A stretch of DNA of 64,000 nucleotides from Rhodocyclales bacterium (GCA_016183655.1 JACPEH010000010.1:62001-126000), one strand, 5' to 3'; positions 19,639-30,123 are shown, numbered from the stretch's first letter. Notes: generated from the sequence alone by a model not told the origin. Numbers and translations: made by a program.

Positions 19639-20673
19639 ATGGAATTCTGCGGCTTCACGCTTCGCAACAACCTGTTCGTCGCACCCATGGCGGGCGTCAC
19701 CGACCGGCCGTTCCGCCAGCTGTGCAAGAAGCTCGGCGCCGGTCTCGCGGTGTCGGAGATGGTCACTTCCAATTCGCTGCTCTATGGCAGCGCGAAGACG
19801 ATCCGCCGCGCCAACCACGCCGGCGAGGTCGAGCCGATCTCGGTGCAGATCGCCGGCGCCGACCCGAGGATGATGGCCGAGGCGGCCCGCCACAACGTCG
19901 CCAACGGCGCGCAGATCATCGACATCAACATGGGCTGCCCGGCGAAGAAGGTCTGCAACGTGATGGCCGGCTCGGCGCTGTTGCGCGACGAGCCGCTGGT
20001 CAGGCAGATCCTCGACGCCGTCGTGCAGGCCGTGCCGGAAACGCCGGTGACGCTGAAGATCCGCACCGGCTGGGACAGCCACAACAGGAACGCGGTCAGC
20101 ATCCTGAAGATCGCCGAGGCTGCCGGCATCCGTGCGCTGGCCATCCACGGCCGCACGCGCTGCCAGCAATACACCGGCACCGCCGAGTACGACACGATCC
20201 GCGCGGTGAAGGCCGAGGCCCGCATTCCGATCATCGCCAACGGCGACATCGGCTCGCCGGAGAAGGCCAGGTTCGTGCTCGACCAGAGCGGCGCCGACGC
20301 GGTAATGATCGGTCGCGCCGCGCAGGGCCGGCCGTGGCTGTTCCGCGAGATCGAGCATTATCTGAAGACCGGCGCGCACCTGCCGCCGGCCCGCGTCACC
20401 GAGATCCACGACATCCTGCGCGCGCACCTGGAAGATCTCTACAGCTTCTACGGCATCGAGACCGGCGTCCGCGTCGCCCGCAAGCACATCGCCTGGTACA
20501 CCAAGGGACTGGTCGGCTCGGCCGCTTTCCGCCACGCGATGAACCAGCTGCCGACGCTGGAACTGCAGCAGCAGGCGGTCAACGACTTCTTTTTCAGCCT
20601 CGCCGAACAGGGCGAGCACCTCCGCTATTCCGATAGCGACAGCAGTGAAGCACCCGACGCGCTCGCAGCCTGA
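19639..20673 (+). CDS. dusB: tRNA-dihydrouridine synthase B
   Basis: Flavoenzyme that reduces specific uridines in tRNA. The start at 19639 (MEFCGFTLRNNLFVAPMAG) is chosen over an upstream in-frame ATG at 19549 because it aligns with the E. coli DusB N-terminus. The protein then has 344 aa. It contains APMAGVTDRPFR, DINMGCPAKKVCN with the catalytic cysteine, and the flavin-binding ANGDIGSPEKA and GRAAQGRPWLFREI. It is followed by fis, the conserved dusB-fis operon. Confidence 0.96.
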   Translation: MEFCGFTLRNNLFVAPMAGVTDRPFRQLCKKLGAGLAVSEMVTSNSLLYGSAKTIRRANHAGEVEPISVQIAGADPRMMAEAARHNVANGAQIIDINMGCPAKKVCNVMAGSALLRDEPLVRQILDAVVQAVPETPVTLKIRTGWDSHNRNAVSILKIAEAAGIRALAIHGRTRCQQYTGTAEYDTIRAVKAEARIPIIANGDIGSPEKARFVLDQSGADAVMIGRAAQGRPWLFREIEHYLKTGAHLPPARVTEIHDILRAHLEDLYSFYGIETGVRVARKHIAWYTKGLVGSAAFRHAMNQLPTLELQQQAVNDFFFSLAEQGEHLRYSDSDSSEAPDALAA

Positions 20674-20714
20674 GCGAAGTCGGCAATAAACAACAATTAA
20701 AGGGGAAGGCCAAG

Positions 20715-20951
20715 ATGGCCCGTCACAACGACATATCGACCTGCGTCACCGGCGCACTGGAAAAATACTTTCGCGACCTCGACGGCGAAGCGCCGTGCGC
20801 GATCTACGACATGGTGCTGAAGAACGTCGAGAAGCCCATGCTCGAAGTGGTCCTGCAGCAGGCCGGCGGCAACCAGACGCTGGCCGCGGAGATGCTCGGC
20901 ATCAACCGCAACACGCTGCGCAAGAAACTCACCGAATACCAACTGCTTTGA
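20715..20951 (+). CDS. fis: nucleoid-associated DNA-binding protein Fis
   Basis: DNA-bending factor that shapes the nucleoid and activates rRNA and other growth-linked promoters. The 78-aa protein is slightly shorter than E. coli Fis and has the C-terminal helix-turn-helix [30 protein letters not shown] lies 7 bases before the ATG. It follows dusB by 41 bases and precedes purH by 8. Confidence 0.97.
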   Translation: MARHNDISTCVTGALEKYFRDLDGEAPCAIYDMVLKNVEKPMLEVVLQQAGGNQTLAAEMLGINRNTLRKKLTEYQLL

Positions 20952-20959
20952 AGCCCGCC

Positions 20960-22552
20960 ATGAAAATCCGCCAAGCCCTCCTTTCCGTCTCCGACAAGTC
21001 CGGCGTCCTCGAATTTGCCCAGGGCCTCGCCGCCCAGGGCGTCAAGCTGCTGTCGACCGGCGGCACCGCCAAGCTGCTGCGCGACGCCGGCCTCGCCGTC
21101 ACCGAGATCGGCGACTACACCGGCTTCCCGGAAATGCTCGACGGCCGCGTCAAGACGCTGCACCCGAAGGTGCACGGCGGCATCCTCGCCCGCCGCGATC
21201 TCGCCGAGCACATGGCGACGATCGAGCAGCACGGCATCCCGACCATCGACCTCGTCTGCGTGAACCTCTACCCGTTCGCGGCGACGATCGCCAAGGCCGG
21301 CGTCACGCTGGAAGACGCGATCGAGAACATCGACATCGGCGGCCCGGCGATGGTCCGCTCGTCGGCGAAGAACTACGCCGGCGTCGCCATCGTCACCGAC
21401 CCGGAAGACTACGCGCCGCTGCTCGCCGAGATGAAGGGCAACGACGGTGGCCTGCAGCTGGCCACCCGCTTCAACCTGGCGAAGAAGGCGTTCACGCACA
21501 CCGCGCGCTACGACAGCATGATCGCCAACTGGCTGACCGGCCTGGCCGACGGGGCGGAAGCGAAGCCGGCCGCAGCGGCGCCGCTGCCGTCGATCTTCCC
21601 GGCCAAGCTGCAACTGGCCTTCGACCGCACCGAAATCCTGCGCTACGGCGAGAACTCGCACCAGAGTGCCGCCTTCTACCGCGACGCCCAGCCGCTGCCC
21701 GGTAGCATCGCCGCCTACACGCAGCTGCAAGGCAAGGAACTCTCCTACAACAACATCGCCGACGCCGACGCCGCCTGGGAATGCGTCAAGGCTTTCGATG
21801 CGCCCGCCTGCGTCATCATCAAGCACGCCAACCCGTGCGGCGTCGCCATCGACGGCAAGCTGCTCGGCGCCTACGAGAAGGCCTTCCAGACCGACTCGAC
21901 CTCGGCCTTCGGCGGCATCATCGCCTTCAACGGCGAGGTCGGCCTCGACGTGGTCAACGCCATGAACGAGCGCAAGCACTTCGTCGAGGTGCTGATCGCG
22001 CCGGCCTTCACCGCCGAAGCCAAGGCCGCGCTGGCCGCCAAGCAGAACCTGCGCGTACTGGTCGTGCCGATCGCCCGCGACCTCAACGCGCTCGAATTCA
22101 AGCGCGTCGGCGGCGGCCTGCTGGTGCAGACGGCCGACAACTTCACCGCGCAGGCCAGCGGCCTCAAGGTGGTGACGAAGAAGCAGCCGACCGCGCAGCA
22201 GATCGAGGACCTGCTGTTCGCCGAGCGCGTCGCCAAGTTCGTCAAGTCGAACGCCATCGTCTTCTGCGGCGGCGGCATGACGCTCGGCGTCGGCGCCGGC
22301 CAGATGTCGCGCGTCGATTCGACCAAGATCGCCAGCATCAAGGCGCAGAACGCCGGCCTCGAACTGAAGGGCTCGGTGGTCGCCTCGGACGCCTTCTTCC
22401 CGTTCCGCGACGGCGTCGACGTGCTGGCCGCGGCCGGCGCCGTTGCCGTCATCCAGCCGGGCGGCTCGATGCGCGACGAGGAAGTGATCGCCGCGGCGGA
22501 CGAGCATGGCCTCGCCATGGTGTTCACCGGCGCCCGCCACTTCCGCCACTAA
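20960..22552 (+). CDS. purH: bifunctional AICAR transformylase/IMP cyclohydrolase
   Basis: Catalyses the last two steps of de novo IMP synthesis. The start at 20960 ([15 protein letters not shown]) gives 530 aa. The N-terminal cyclohydrolase has [21 protein letters not shown] and [15 protein letters not shown]. The C-terminal transformylase has the catalytic [10 protein letters not shown]. It lies 8 bases after fis and 13 before purD, the widespread purH-purD pairing. Confidence 0.98.
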   Translation: MKIRQALLSVSDKSGVLEFAQGLAAQGVKLLSTGGTAKLLRDAGLAVTEIGDYTGFPEMLDGRVKTLHPKVHGGILARRDLAEHMATIEQHGIPTIDLVCVNLYPFAATIAKAGVTLEDAIENIDIGGPAMVRSSAKNYAGVAIVTDPEDYAPLLAEMKGNDGGLQLATRFNLAKKAFTHTARYDSMIANWLTGLADGAEAKPAAAAPLPSIFPAKLQLAFDRTEILRYGENSHQSAAFYRDAQPLPGSIAAYTQLQGKELSYNNIADADAAWECVKAFDAPACVIIKHANPCGVAIDGKLLGAYEKAFQTDSTSAFGGIIAFNGEVGLDVVNAMNERKHFVEVLIAPAFTAEAKAALAAKQNLRVLVVPIARDLNALEFKRVGGGLLVQTADNFTAQASGLKVVTKKQPTAQQIEDLLFAERVAKFVKSNAIVFCGGGMTLGVGAGQMSRVDSTKIASIKAQNAGLELKGSVVASDAFFPFRDGVDVLAAAGAVAVIQPGGSMRDEEVIAAADEHGLAMVFTGARHFRH

Positions 22553-22565
22553 CCGGAGACACGAC

Positions 22566-23855
22566 ATGAAACTCCTCGTCATCGGCTCCGGCGGCCGCGA
22601 ACACGCACTGGCCTGGCGCCTGGCCAAGACACCCGGCCTGCAGCGGGTCTTCGTCGCTCCCGGCAACGCCGGCACGGCGCGCGAACACGAGCTGCTGAAC
22701 GTCAATATCACCGACCCGGCGGCGCTCGCCGACTTCGTCGAGAAGGAAGGCGTGCACCTGACCGTCGTCGGCCCGGAAGCGCCGCTGGCCGCCGGCGTGG
22801 TCAATGTCTTCCGCGCGCGCGGCCTGAAGATCTTCGGCCCGACCAAGGAAGCCGCCCAGCTCGAATCGTCGAAGGATTTCGCCAAGCGCTTCATGGCCCG
22901 GCACAAGATCCCGACCGCGGCCTTCGAAACCTTCTCCGAGACGGCTCCGGCGCACGCCTACATCGACCGGATGGGCGCGCCGATCGTCATCAAGGCCGAC
23001 GGCCTCGCCGCCGGCAAGGGCGTCGTCGTGGCGATGACGCTGGCTGAAGCGCACGCCGCCGTCGACGACATGCTCTCCGGCAACAAGCGCGGAGTGCAGC
23101 ACACTGAGGCCGGCGCCCGCGTCGTCATCGAAGAATATCTGGAGGGCGAGGAAGCCAGCTTCATCGTCATGGTCGACGGCAAGAACGTGCTGGCGCTGGC
23201 CTCCAGCCAGGACCACAAGCGCATCGGCGACGGCGACACCGGCCCCAACACCGGCGGCATGGGCGCCTACTCGCCGGCGCCGGTGGTGACGCCGGAAGTG
23301 CACGCCAAGGCAATGCGCGAGATCATCCTGCCGACGGTGCGCGGCATGGCGATGGACGGCATCCCCTACACCGGCTTCCTCTACGCCGGCCTGATGGTCG
23401 GCAAGGACGGCTCGGTGAAGACGCTCGAATTCAACTGCCGCATGGGCGACCCGGAGACGCAGCCGATCATGATGCGGCTCAAGTCGAACCTGGTCGACCT
23501 GCTGGAACACGCGGTCGCCGGCACGCTCGACCAAGTCGAGGCCGAATGGGACCGCCGCGTTGCGCTCGGCGTCGTGCTCGCTGCCGCCAACTATCCGGAC
23601 ACCCCGAGGAAGGGCGACGTCATCCGCGGCCTGCCGGCCGGCAACAGCTTCGGCGAGGATGCCCACGTCTTCCACGCCGGCACCGCCGACCGGGACGGCG
23701 AGGTGGTCACCAGCGGCGGCCGCGTGCTGTGCGTCACGGCACTCGGCGAGAACGTCAAGCTGGCGCAGAAGCGCGCCTACGAGGTCGCCGTGCAGGTCCA
23801 ATTCGACGGCATGCAGTTCAGGAAGGACATCGGTCACCGCGCGGTGGCTCGCTGA
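22566..23855 (+). CDS. purD: phosphoribosylamine-glycine ligase (GARS)
   Basis: ATP-grasp enzyme of purine synthesis that joins glycine to phosphoribosylamine. The ATG at 22566 gives 429 aa, the normal length. Motifs include the N-terminal MKLLVIGSGGREHALAWRL, KADGLAAGKGVVVA in the ATP-grasp domain, and GDPETQPIM near the metal site. It is probably cotranscribed with purH and followed by a terminator. Confidence 0.98.
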   Translation: MKLLVIGSGGREHALAWRLAKTPGLQRVFVAPGNAGTAREHELLNVNITDPAALADFVEKEGVHLTVVGPEAPLAAGVVNVFRARGLKIFGPTKEAAQLESSKDFAKRFMARHKIPTAAFETFSETAPAHAYIDRMGAPIVIKADGLAAGKGVVVAMTLAEAHAAVDDMLSGNKRGVQHTEAGARVVIEEYLEGEEASFIVMVDGKNVLALASSQDHKRIGDGDTGPNTGGMGAYSPAPVVTPEVHAKAMREIILPTVRGMAMDGIPYTGFLYAGLMVGKDGSVKTLEFNCRMGDPETQPIMMRLKSNLVDLLEHAVAGTLDQVEAEWDRRVALGVVLAAANYPDTPRKGDVIRGLPAGNSFGEDAHVFHAGTADRDGEVVTSGGRVLCVTALGENVKLAQKRAYEVAVQVQFDGMQFRKDIGHRAVAR

Positions 23856-23910
23856 ACCGACATTCGGCTATGGGAGAAGGAACCTCCGGGCCGAAACGGA
23901 AACAAAGCCC

Positions 23911-23949
23911 ACGGGCGGCACACAGGGCAACCTGAGCCGCCCGTTTTTT
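23911..23949 (+). terminator. rho-independent terminator after purD
   Basis: ACGGGCGGC (23911-23919) pairs perfectly with GCCGCCCGT (23936-23944) and the stem runs directly into six T. It ends the dusB-fis-purH-purD transcript before hemF. Confidence 0.85.
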
Positions 23950-23968
23950 CTGGCCACGGAATCCCGAC

Positions 23969-24877
23969 ATGGATAGCACCCAGCTGAGCACCCGCCTCAA
24001 GGACTACTTCACCGGCCTGCAGTCGCGCGTCGTCGCCGAACTGGAAGCCTTCGACGGCCAGCCCTTCCGCACCGATACCTGGGTGCGCCCGGAAGGCGGC
24101 GGCGGCATCTCGCGGCTGATCGAGCAGGGCGATTTCTTCGAGCGCGGCGGCGTCAATTTCTCGCACGTCACCGGCTCCTCGCTACCGGCCTCGGCCACTG
24201 CCGTGCGCCCGCAACTGGCCGGCCGCGCCTGGGAAGCGATGGGCGTGTCGCTGGTGCTGCATCCGGAGAATCCGTACTGCCCGACGGCGCACATGAACGT
24301 GCGCTGCTTCGTCGCCCACAAGGACGGCGAGGACGACGTCTGGTGGTTCGGCGGCGGCATGGACCTGACGCCGTACTACGGCTTCGACGAGGATGTGCGC
24401 CACTTCCACGCCACCTGCCAGGCGGCGCTGGCACCCTTCGGCGACGGCGTGCACGCGAAGTACAAACGCTGGTGCGACGAGTACTTCTTCCTGAAGCATC
24501 GCAACGAGCCGCGCGGCGTCGGCGGCGTGTTTTTCGACGACCTCAACGAAGGCGGCTTCGGGCGCTGCTTTGCGCTGACGCAAGCCGTCGGCGACGCCTT
24601 CAGCCGGGCCTACCTGCCGATCCTGGCGAAGCGCCGCGACACCCCATACGGCGAGCGCGAGCGCGATTTCCAGGCCTACCGCCGCGGACGCTATGTGGAA
24701 TTCAACCTGGTCTGGGACCGCGGCACGCTGTTCGGACTGCAATCCGGCGGGCGCACCGAATCGATCCTGATGTCGCTGCCGCCGATCGTGAAGTGGCGCT
24801 ACGACTGGCGACCCGAGGCCGGCACGCCGGAAGCGGCACTCTACGAGCGCTACCTGAAGCCGCAGGACTGGGTTTAA
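23969..24877 (+). CDS. hemF: oxygen-dependent coproporphyrinogen III oxidase
   Basis: Aerobic oxidative decarboxylation of coproporphyrinogen III in heme synthesis. The 302-aa protein carries [46 protein letters not shown] and the C-terminal [18 protein letters not shown], all hallmarks of HemF. Its stop overlaps the end of the convergent GGDEF gene by 4 bases. Confidence 0.98.
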   Translation: MDSTQLSTRLKDYFTGLQSRVVAELEAFDGQPFRTDTWVRPEGGGGISRLIEQGDFFERGGVNFSHVTGSSLPASATAVRPQLAGRAWEAMGVSLVLHPENPYCPTAHMNVRCFVAHKDGEDDVWWFGGGMDLTPYYGFDEDVRHFHATCQAALAPFGDGVHAKYKRWCDEYFFLKHRNEPRGVGGVFFDDLNEGGFGRCFALTQAVGDAFSRAYLPILAKRRDTPYGERERDFQAYRRGRYVEFNLVWDRGTLFGLQSGGRTESILMSLPPIVKWRYDWRPEAGTPEAALYERYLKPQDWV

Positions 24878-26532
24878 GCGCCGCCGGCAGCTTCGACGCG
24901 GTTGCGGCCGCCGGCCTTGGCCTTGTACAGCGCGCGGTCGGCGCCGGCGATCAGCCCTTCACCGCTGGTCGCATCCCCCGGATAGGTGGCCAGGCCGACC
25001 GACATCGTGCAGTGAATCTCGATTTCGCCGTGCCGGGTCACCTGCCCGGCGAAAGCCTCCCGCCACTGTTCGGCGCGCCGTCGCGCATTCTCCCGGGTCA
25101 TCCGCGGCAGCACCAGCAGGAACTCCTCGCCACCGAAACGGCAGGGCACGTCGCCCTCCCGCGCATGCGCCTGCAGCATCTGCGCCAGCGCCTGCAACAC
25201 CCGGTCGCCGGCCTTGTGGCCGTAGGTGTCGTTGACCCGCTTGAAGTGGTCGAGATCGATCATCGCCACACTGACCGGATAGCCTTCGCGCACGGCCCGC
25301 GCCAGCTCGCGCTCCAGCACGTCGTCGAGGTAGCGTCGGTTATAGAGTCCGGTCAGCGGATCGTGCACCGCCTGGTCCTGCAACTGCTTGTGCAGGGCGC
25401 TGATCTCGGCGAGATTGGCGACGAGCGTCTCGTTGGCGGCGCGCAACTGGTCATCCGCCGACACCAGGCGCCGGTTGACGCGGATGAAATAGACGGCGAC
25501 CAGCGACACCAGCGCGATCAGCGCCACCGCGGCAAGCAGCACCGGCACCACCCAGCGCGGCACCCGCCGCGGCCGCGGGTCGAACATGAAGCCGTCGAGC
25601 CGTGCGTCCGACTTGACCACGCCGGCCTTGATGAAGGCGTCGGCCATGTGCTGCCAGCGCCCGGGATTCATGTGCCCGATCTCGATCAGGTCGGGCAGGA
25701 TCAATCCGCGCATCGCCGTCGCCTCGAATTCGAGGTGCTCGCGCGATTTCGCCACGCCGTACTTGGCGATCAGGAGATCGATGATCTCCGCCGGGTGCTC
25801 CATCGCATAGCGCCACCCCTTCAGCGTCGCCCGACGGAAGGCCTCGACCCGGGCCGGGTTGTCGCGGACCTCGGCTTCGCTGGTAAACAGGATGTCGCTG
25901 TAGAAGTCGACGCGGTAGCTGCGCGGATCGATGATGGTGAATTCGATGTTCCGCTGCCGCAGATAGAACGGTTCGTTGGTCAGGTAGGAGTTGAAGGCAT
26001 CGACCTTGCCGGTGAGCAGATCGTTGAAGTCGTAGCTGCTCGGCAGGATTCTGACCTGTTCCGGCGCGATTCCCTCGTTCAGCAGCATCGTCAGGAAATC
26101 GGCATCGGCGCTGCCGTCCATCAGCATCACCCGCTTGCCGATCAGGTCGTGCGCCGAAGTGATGCCGGAATCGCGGCGGGCGATCAGCACCGACGGCGAA
26201 TGCTGGAAGATCGCCGCCAGCGCAACCAGCGGCTGGCCGAGCAGACGCTGGTATAGAATTTCGCTGTTGCCCTCGGCGTACTGCGCACGCCCGGCGAGCA
26301 CCTCCTTCACCGGCTGGCGCCCCGGCGCGCCGGCATGCAGCCGGACCTCCAGGCCTTCGTCCCGGTAAAACCCCTTCTCCAACGCAGCGTAGTAGCCGGC
26401 GAACTGGAACTGGTGATGCCAGCGCAACTGGAAGTCGATCACCGCGCCGGGCGCGGCGGGGTCGGCATGCGCGGCAAGCGCTCCGGCGAGCAGGAGGAGG
26501 CCCAGCATCAATCGCAGCGCTCGTGCCCGCAT
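24874..26532 (-). CDS. diguanylate cyclase with periplasmic NMT1/THI5-like binding domain
   Basis: An inner-membrane sensor-type c-di-GMP synthase of about 552 aa. A signal peptide (about 1-23) leads a periplasmic domain resembling THI5/NMT1 substrate-binding proteins ([21 protein letters not shown]), residues about 25-330. One membrane segment ([22 protein letters not shown]) and a coiled-coil linker precede a GGDEF domain. The active site reads GGEEF and an RxxD inhibitory site (REGD) stands five residues before it, so product inhibition is expected. Start choice: ATG at 26532 has GGGAG 9 bases upstream; ATG at 26538 is possible. The ligand is unknown; pyrimidine- or sulfonate-like compounds are family precedents. 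Confidence 0.88.
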   Translation of the reverse strand: MRARALRLMLGLLLLAGALAAHADPAAPGAVIDFQLRWHHQFQFAGYYAALEKGFYRDEGLEVRLHAGAPGRQPVKEVLAGRAQYAEGNSEILYQRLLGQPLVALAAIFQHSPSVLIARRDSGITSAHDLIGKRVMLMDGSADADFLTMLLNEGIAPEQVRILPSSYDFNDLLTGKVDAFNSYLTNEPFYLRQRNIEFTIIDPRSYRVDFYSDILFTSEAEVRDNPARVEAFRRATLKGWRYAMEHPAEIIDLLIAKYGVAKSREHLEFEATAMRGLILPDLIEIGHMNPGRWQHMADAFIKAGVVKSDARLDGFMFDPRPRRVPRWVVPVLLAAVALIALVSLVAVYFIRVNRRLVSADDQLRAANETLVANLAEISALHKQLQDQAVHDPLTGLYNRRYLDDVLERELARAVREGYPVSVAMIDLDHFKRVNDTYGHKAGDRVLQALAQMLQAHAREGDVPCRFGGEEFLLVLPRMTRENARRRAEQWREAFAGQVTRHGEIEIHCTMSVGLATYPGDATSGEGLIAGADRALYKAKAGGRNRVEAAGGA

Positions 26533-26710
26533 CGCCATGAACTCCCAGACGTGGACGGGAATCCCCTTCCGCCAAGGCTTGGCGGCAAAAGGGCTGGTGA
26601 AAATTATGCGCCGGTCAAGCGCGAGCGGGCAAGGCGCCGGCCACGGAGAACGAGGCCACGATGGGCGAGACCGCCGGCGAGGCATGCCGGCAGCAACAGC
26701 GGGAAGCCGG

Positions 26711-26947
26711 CTACTTCAGCTTGCCGGTCATTACGCGCAGGCGGCTCGGGTCGCGGACATCGACCTTGCCGCCGGCGCCGGACAGGTTGCCGCAAGCGCA
26801 CTGCGCCGGCGTATGCGGAACGGAATTGACGATCACCTGGCAGTCGAGGCATTCGTAGTAGAACATCGCCCCGCTCGGCAGCGCCTCGGAGGGCTTCAGC
26901 GCCACCGGCGTGAAGCGGTAGATTTTCCGCAGGTCCAGATTCAGCAT
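26711..26947 (-). CDS. small hypothetical protein with CxxC/CxC metal-site-like motif
   Basis: A 78-aa soluble protein with four cysteines in ECLDCQV and QCACG, spaced like a zinc or rubredoxin-type knuckle pair. The ATG at 26947 follows AAGGAGCGG by 5 bases, a strong ribosome binding site. An alternative long frame running through the upstream tandem repeat is not credible. It lies downstream of hemY across a repeat-filled spacer of 125 bases. Function unknown. Confidence 0.7.
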   Translation of the reverse strand: MLNLDLRKIYRFTPVALKPSEALPSGAMFYYECLDCQVIVNSVPHTPAQCACGNLSGAGGKVDVRDPSRLRVMTGKLK

Positions 26948-26975
26948 ATTCCGCTCCTTTCGTCGACGGGCGCCG

Positions 26976-27079
26976 TTCAGGCGCACCCCGAGGGCACTTG
27001 TTCGCGGTGTGCGGCGCACATCGCTCAGGCGTACCCCGAGGGCACTTGTTCGTGATGTGCGGCGCACATCGCTCAGGCG
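26976..27079. repeat. 48-bp tandem repeat, just over two copies
   Basis: The motif CAGGCG starts at 26978, 27026 and 27074, exactly 48 bases apart. The first two units share CCCCGAGGGCACTTGTTCG and GTGCGGCGCACATCGCTCAG with a few substitutions. Each unit contains the palindrome TGTGCGGCGCACA-like core. The array fills the space between hemY and the small cysteine protein, and its last partial unit includes the hemY stop codon at 27073. Confidence 0.85.
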
Positions 27080-28254
27080 TCCGCCGGCAAATCTGCCGCT
27101 ATACGATAATGACGGTTGGCATCGGCTTCGCGGCCGAGCGCGTCCGCCAGGCGCGCCAGTTCGAGGTGCGCCTCGCGGCTGTCGGCGATCGACAGCGACG
27201 CTTCCAGATAGCTCTGCGCCTTGCCCCACAGCTGCAGCCGCATGCACTGGCGACCGAGCGCGAGCAGCAGCGCCGACTCGCGCGGGTACTGCTTCAGCCA
27301 CGTTTCGCCGCGGGCGATGCGCGCCGCCATCTCGCCCGCCTGGCCGTCGCCCCGGCCGTACAGGTCGAGCAGCGCGGCATCCCAGGTCTGTTCGAGCTGG
27401 CGCTCGATCAGCCGGCGCGCATCCTCGTGCGCACCGAGCGCGATCAGCGCCGCAGCCGCGACCTGCGTCAGGCGCGGCCCGAATTCGCCGGCCGGCACCC
27501 GATCCAGATAGGTACGCAGCTGCGCCACCTCGCTGCTGCGCTGGACGACGTTTTCCTGATGGGCCTTCAGCTTCAGCTCGCGCGCCACTTCGGCCGCGAT
27601 CGCATCGCGCTTCTCCAGCTGGCGGACGATACGCAGCATCTCGTCCCAGTTGCCGCATCCCTGCTGGGCGCGCAACTCCAGGCGGAGCGCCGCGATATGC
27701 CGGCCGGTCAGTTGCTGCAGGCGCACCAGTACCGCCACCGCATCGTCGAAGCGGCGGGCGTCGAGGCACATTTCCGCCTCCAGCATCAGGCGCGCCGCCT
27801 CGGTGCGCGCGTCATCCGCCGTCGCCTGCTCCAGCCAGTGCTGCTGCTTGCCCGATTCCCGCATGCGCTGGGCGGCGCGGGCGGCGATCAGCGCCGCCAG
27901 CCCCGGCGCCTCGCCGGCGGCATGCGCCTCGGCGGCCTTCTTCAGCGCGTGGCCGAAGCGCCCTTCGAAAAGCAGACGCACCGCCTCCTGGAAGATGGCG
28001 GCGGCCTTCGCCTGCTGCCGCCGCGCCCGGAACTCGCGCACCCGGCCGGGCAGCGCCAGCGTCAGCGCGACGCCGCGCAGGATCAGGTAGAGCAGCACGA
28101 AGCCGCCGATCAGCACCGCCACGGTGAGGTTGAGCGACACCTCCATGCGCCATGGCGGCAGCACCAGCAGCACGTAGCCGTCGTTGAAGCGGGCGGCCAT
28201 CGACAGGCCGACGGCCAGCGCGAACAGCGAGAGGACCCAGAACAGCCCTCTCAT
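27073..28254 (-). CDS. hemY: heme biosynthesis-associated TPR protein HemY
   Basis: Inner-membrane protein of the proteobacterial HemY type, linked to heme synthesis by its operon although its biochemical role is uncertain. The 393-aa protein has two N-terminal membrane segments (about 5-25 and 42-62), the HemY_N signature ARFNDGYVLLVLPPWRMEVS, then helical TPR-like repeats. It is not the oxygen-dependent protoporphyrinogen oxidase of the same name in Bacillus. Its start overlaps hemX by 4 bases. Confidence 0.92.
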   Translation of the reverse strand: MRGLFWVLSLFALAVGLSMAARFNDGYVLLVLPPWRMEVSLNLTVAVLIGGFVLLYLILRGVALTLALPGRVREFRARRQQAKAAAIFQEAVRLLFEGRFGHALKKAAEAHAAGEAPGLAALIAARAAQRMRESGKQQHWLEQATADDARTEAARLMLEAEMCLDARRFDDAVAVLVRLQQLTGRHIAALRLELRAQQGCGNWDEMLRIVRQLEKRDAIAAEVARELKLKAHQENVVQRSSEVAQLRTYLDRVPAGEFGPRLTQVAAAALIALGAHEDARRLIERQLEQTWDAALLDLYGRGDGQAGEMAARIARGETWLKQYPRESALLLALGRQCMRLQLWGKAQSYLEASLSIADSREAHLELARLADALGREADANRHYRIAADLPADA

Positions 28255-29339
28255 TTACGCCCGTCCCGCGCCTCGCGTTCGCGCGTCGCCTTGAAGCCGC
28301 GGATCGCCGACAGGCTTTCGTTGAGCGTCGGCAGCTCGATGCTCAGCTCGGCCGCCCCCAGTTGCCGGAGCGCGCCAAGCGCCGCCTGCACCGCCTTGTC
28401 GCGCCCGTCGAAATGGCGTTCGAGCAGGCCCTGCGCAGCCTTCAGCTCGTTGCGGAAAGTCCACTGGTCGCGCGAGAGCATCGCTAGGCGCGCGTTGAGC
28501 AGGCGCAGCTTGAGGTTCTCGCGCAGGAAGAAGACCTGTCCCGGCGCCAGCAGCACCGGCTCGTCGCGATCGAAGCGCTGGATGCGCACCAGCCCCTTCA
28601 TCTCGTGCCAGGTGTCGAGCAGCAGCCGCTGCCAGACCGGCATTTCCGCCGCGACCTCGGGTTTCGGCCGGGTTTCGTCGCGCGGACGGACGTCGACCGC
28701 CAGCGGCAAGGTGTCGATCGCGGTGACGACGCTTTCCAGGCGCACGCTCATCCCGGGCAGGTCGATCTGCGGCAGCGCCTTGAGGCGGTCGAGGTCGCGG
28801 GCGAAAGCCTTGCGCAGGCCGATGTACTGCGGCCGCGACAAGCCCGACAGGCGCGTGTCGGCGGCCTGCAGCGCGAGCACCGCACCGTGCACGTTGCCGG
28901 CCAGCTGCAGTTGCTGCGCCGCCAGCGCCACGCCCTGCTCGATCTCGGACAGCGCCCATTCGTCGCGGTTGCGCGCCAGCTCCTGGTAGAGGGTTTCCAG
29001 CGCCGCCTGCTGGCTCTGCGATTCGGCGAGGCGCGCTTCGACCGCGCCGAGCTTGGCTTGCAGCGCCATCAACTGGTCCTGCGCCTGCTTCGCCAGCAGC
29101 CGGCTTTCCTTGGCCACGACGTCGCTCTCGGACAGGCGGCGCGCCAGTTCCTGCTGCGTTTCGGCGAGGCGCAGGCGGGTCTCGAACCACTGCCAGGCGA
29201 ACAGCGCGACGAGCACGAGGGCCACCAGCAGCCACGGGTTCTGCCACCAGGGCGCGCGGGCAGCCGCACCGCCGGCGGGGGAAACAACGGGGGTCTCGGG
29301 CGCCGGCGAAGCTGCCGGCTGGACGGATTCTTCAGTCAT
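28251..29339 (-). CDS. hemX: uroporphyrinogen-III C-methyltransferase-like protein HemX
   Basis: The HemX family protein of proteobacterial hemCDXY operons; despite the common name, a methyltransferase activity is not established. The start at 29339 (MTEESVQPAA) gives 362 aa. A Pro/Ala-rich N-terminus is followed by one membrane segment (WLLVALVLVALFAWQWF) and a coiled coil with many Gln and Leu, then the periplasmic HemX domain. The 4-base overlap with hemY and the 9 bases to the hemD stop indicate one transcript. Confidence 0.9.
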   Translation of the reverse strand: MTEESVQPAASPAPETPVVSPAGGAAARAPWWQNPWLLVALVLVALFAWQWFETRLRLAETQQELARRLSESDVVAKESRLLAKQAQDQLMALQAKLGAVEARLAESQSQQAALETLYQELARNRDEWALSEIEQGVALAAQQLQLAGNVHGAVLALQAADTRLSGLSRPQYIGLRKAFARDLDRLKALPQIDLPGMSVRLESVVTAIDTLPLAVDVRPRDETRPKPEVAAEMPVWQRLLLDTWHEMKGLVRIQRFDRDEPVLLAPGQVFFLRENLKLRLLNARLAMLSRDQWTFRNELKAAQGLLERHFDGRDKAVQAALGALRQLGAAELSIELPTLNESLSAIRGFKATREREARDGRK

Positions 29340-30123
29340 GATGCGGCCAATTATACGTGCACAGTCCGTCGATGATGCCGGCATCAGCCGCCCCGGTCAG
29401 CACCACGCAGCCCAGTCCGAGCGCCGCCGCGCTCTCGGCGATGCGCGCGTGCGGAACGAACAGCGGCGTCGCCGCGAGGCGCCGGCGACCGTCGGCGTCG
29501 AGCATGTCGACCAGATGGCGCAGGCCTTCGCTGCTGGATACGGTAAAGGCATCGATGCCGCCGTGCTGCCAGCGCGCCAGCAGCGGCCCGGCACCGTCCG
29601 CCGGCGCGCTGCGCGTATAGCAGGGGATGCAGTCGACGCTGGCGCCGCGTTCGCGCAAGGTATCGGCGAGCAGTTCGCGGCCGCCGTCGCCGCGGAAGAT
29701 GGCGACGCGCCGGCCGGCGACGCGGTCCGCCTGCAGTTCCGGCAGTTCGAGCAGCTCCTCGGAGTCGAAACGCTCGCTCGGCGCGACGGTGCCGCCGACG
29801 CCCAGCGCGGCGAGCGCGCGCACCGTGCCCTGGCCGACCGCCGCCGACGTCAGCCCGGCCGGCCACGGGCCGTGGGCGAGGATCGCCGGCAGGCTGTAGT
29901 CGACGGCGTTGGGGCTGATGAAAACAGCCAGCACGTAATCACCGAGCCGGGCAACAGCGTCGGCGAGCGGCGCCGGGTCGGGCGCCGGGCCGATTTCGAG
30001 CAGCGGGAAAATGAACGGCTCGCCGCCGGCGGCACGGATCGCCGCCGCCAGCGCATCGGCCTGCGCACGCGGGCGGGTGACGACGATCGTCCGCCCGGCG
30101 AGCGGGCCGAGCGACGGGGACAT
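29332..30123 (-). CDS. hemD: uroporphyrinogen-III synthase
   Basis: Cyclises hydroxymethylbilane to uroporphyrinogen III. The ATG at 30123 overlaps the hemC stop by one base (TGATG) and yields 263 aa. The two-domain HemD pattern is visible: IVVTRPRAQADALAAAI, FISPNAVDYSL, AVGQGTVRAL, and VSSSEGLRHLVDML in the second domain. Its 3' end overlaps the hemX start region by 8 bases. Confidence 0.93.
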   Translation of the reverse strand: MSPSLGPLAGRTIVVTRPRAQADALAAAIRAAGGEPFIFPLLEIGPAPDPAPLADAVARLGDYVLAVFISPNAVDYSLPAILAHGPWPAGLTSAAVGQGTVRALAALGVGGTVAPSERFDSEELLELPELQADRVAGRRVAIFRGDGGRELLADTLRERGASVDCIPCYTRSAPADGAGPLLARWQHGGIDAFTVSSSEGLRHLVDMLDADGRRRLAATPLFVPHARIAESAAALGLGCVVLTGAADAGIIDGLCTYNWPHHD

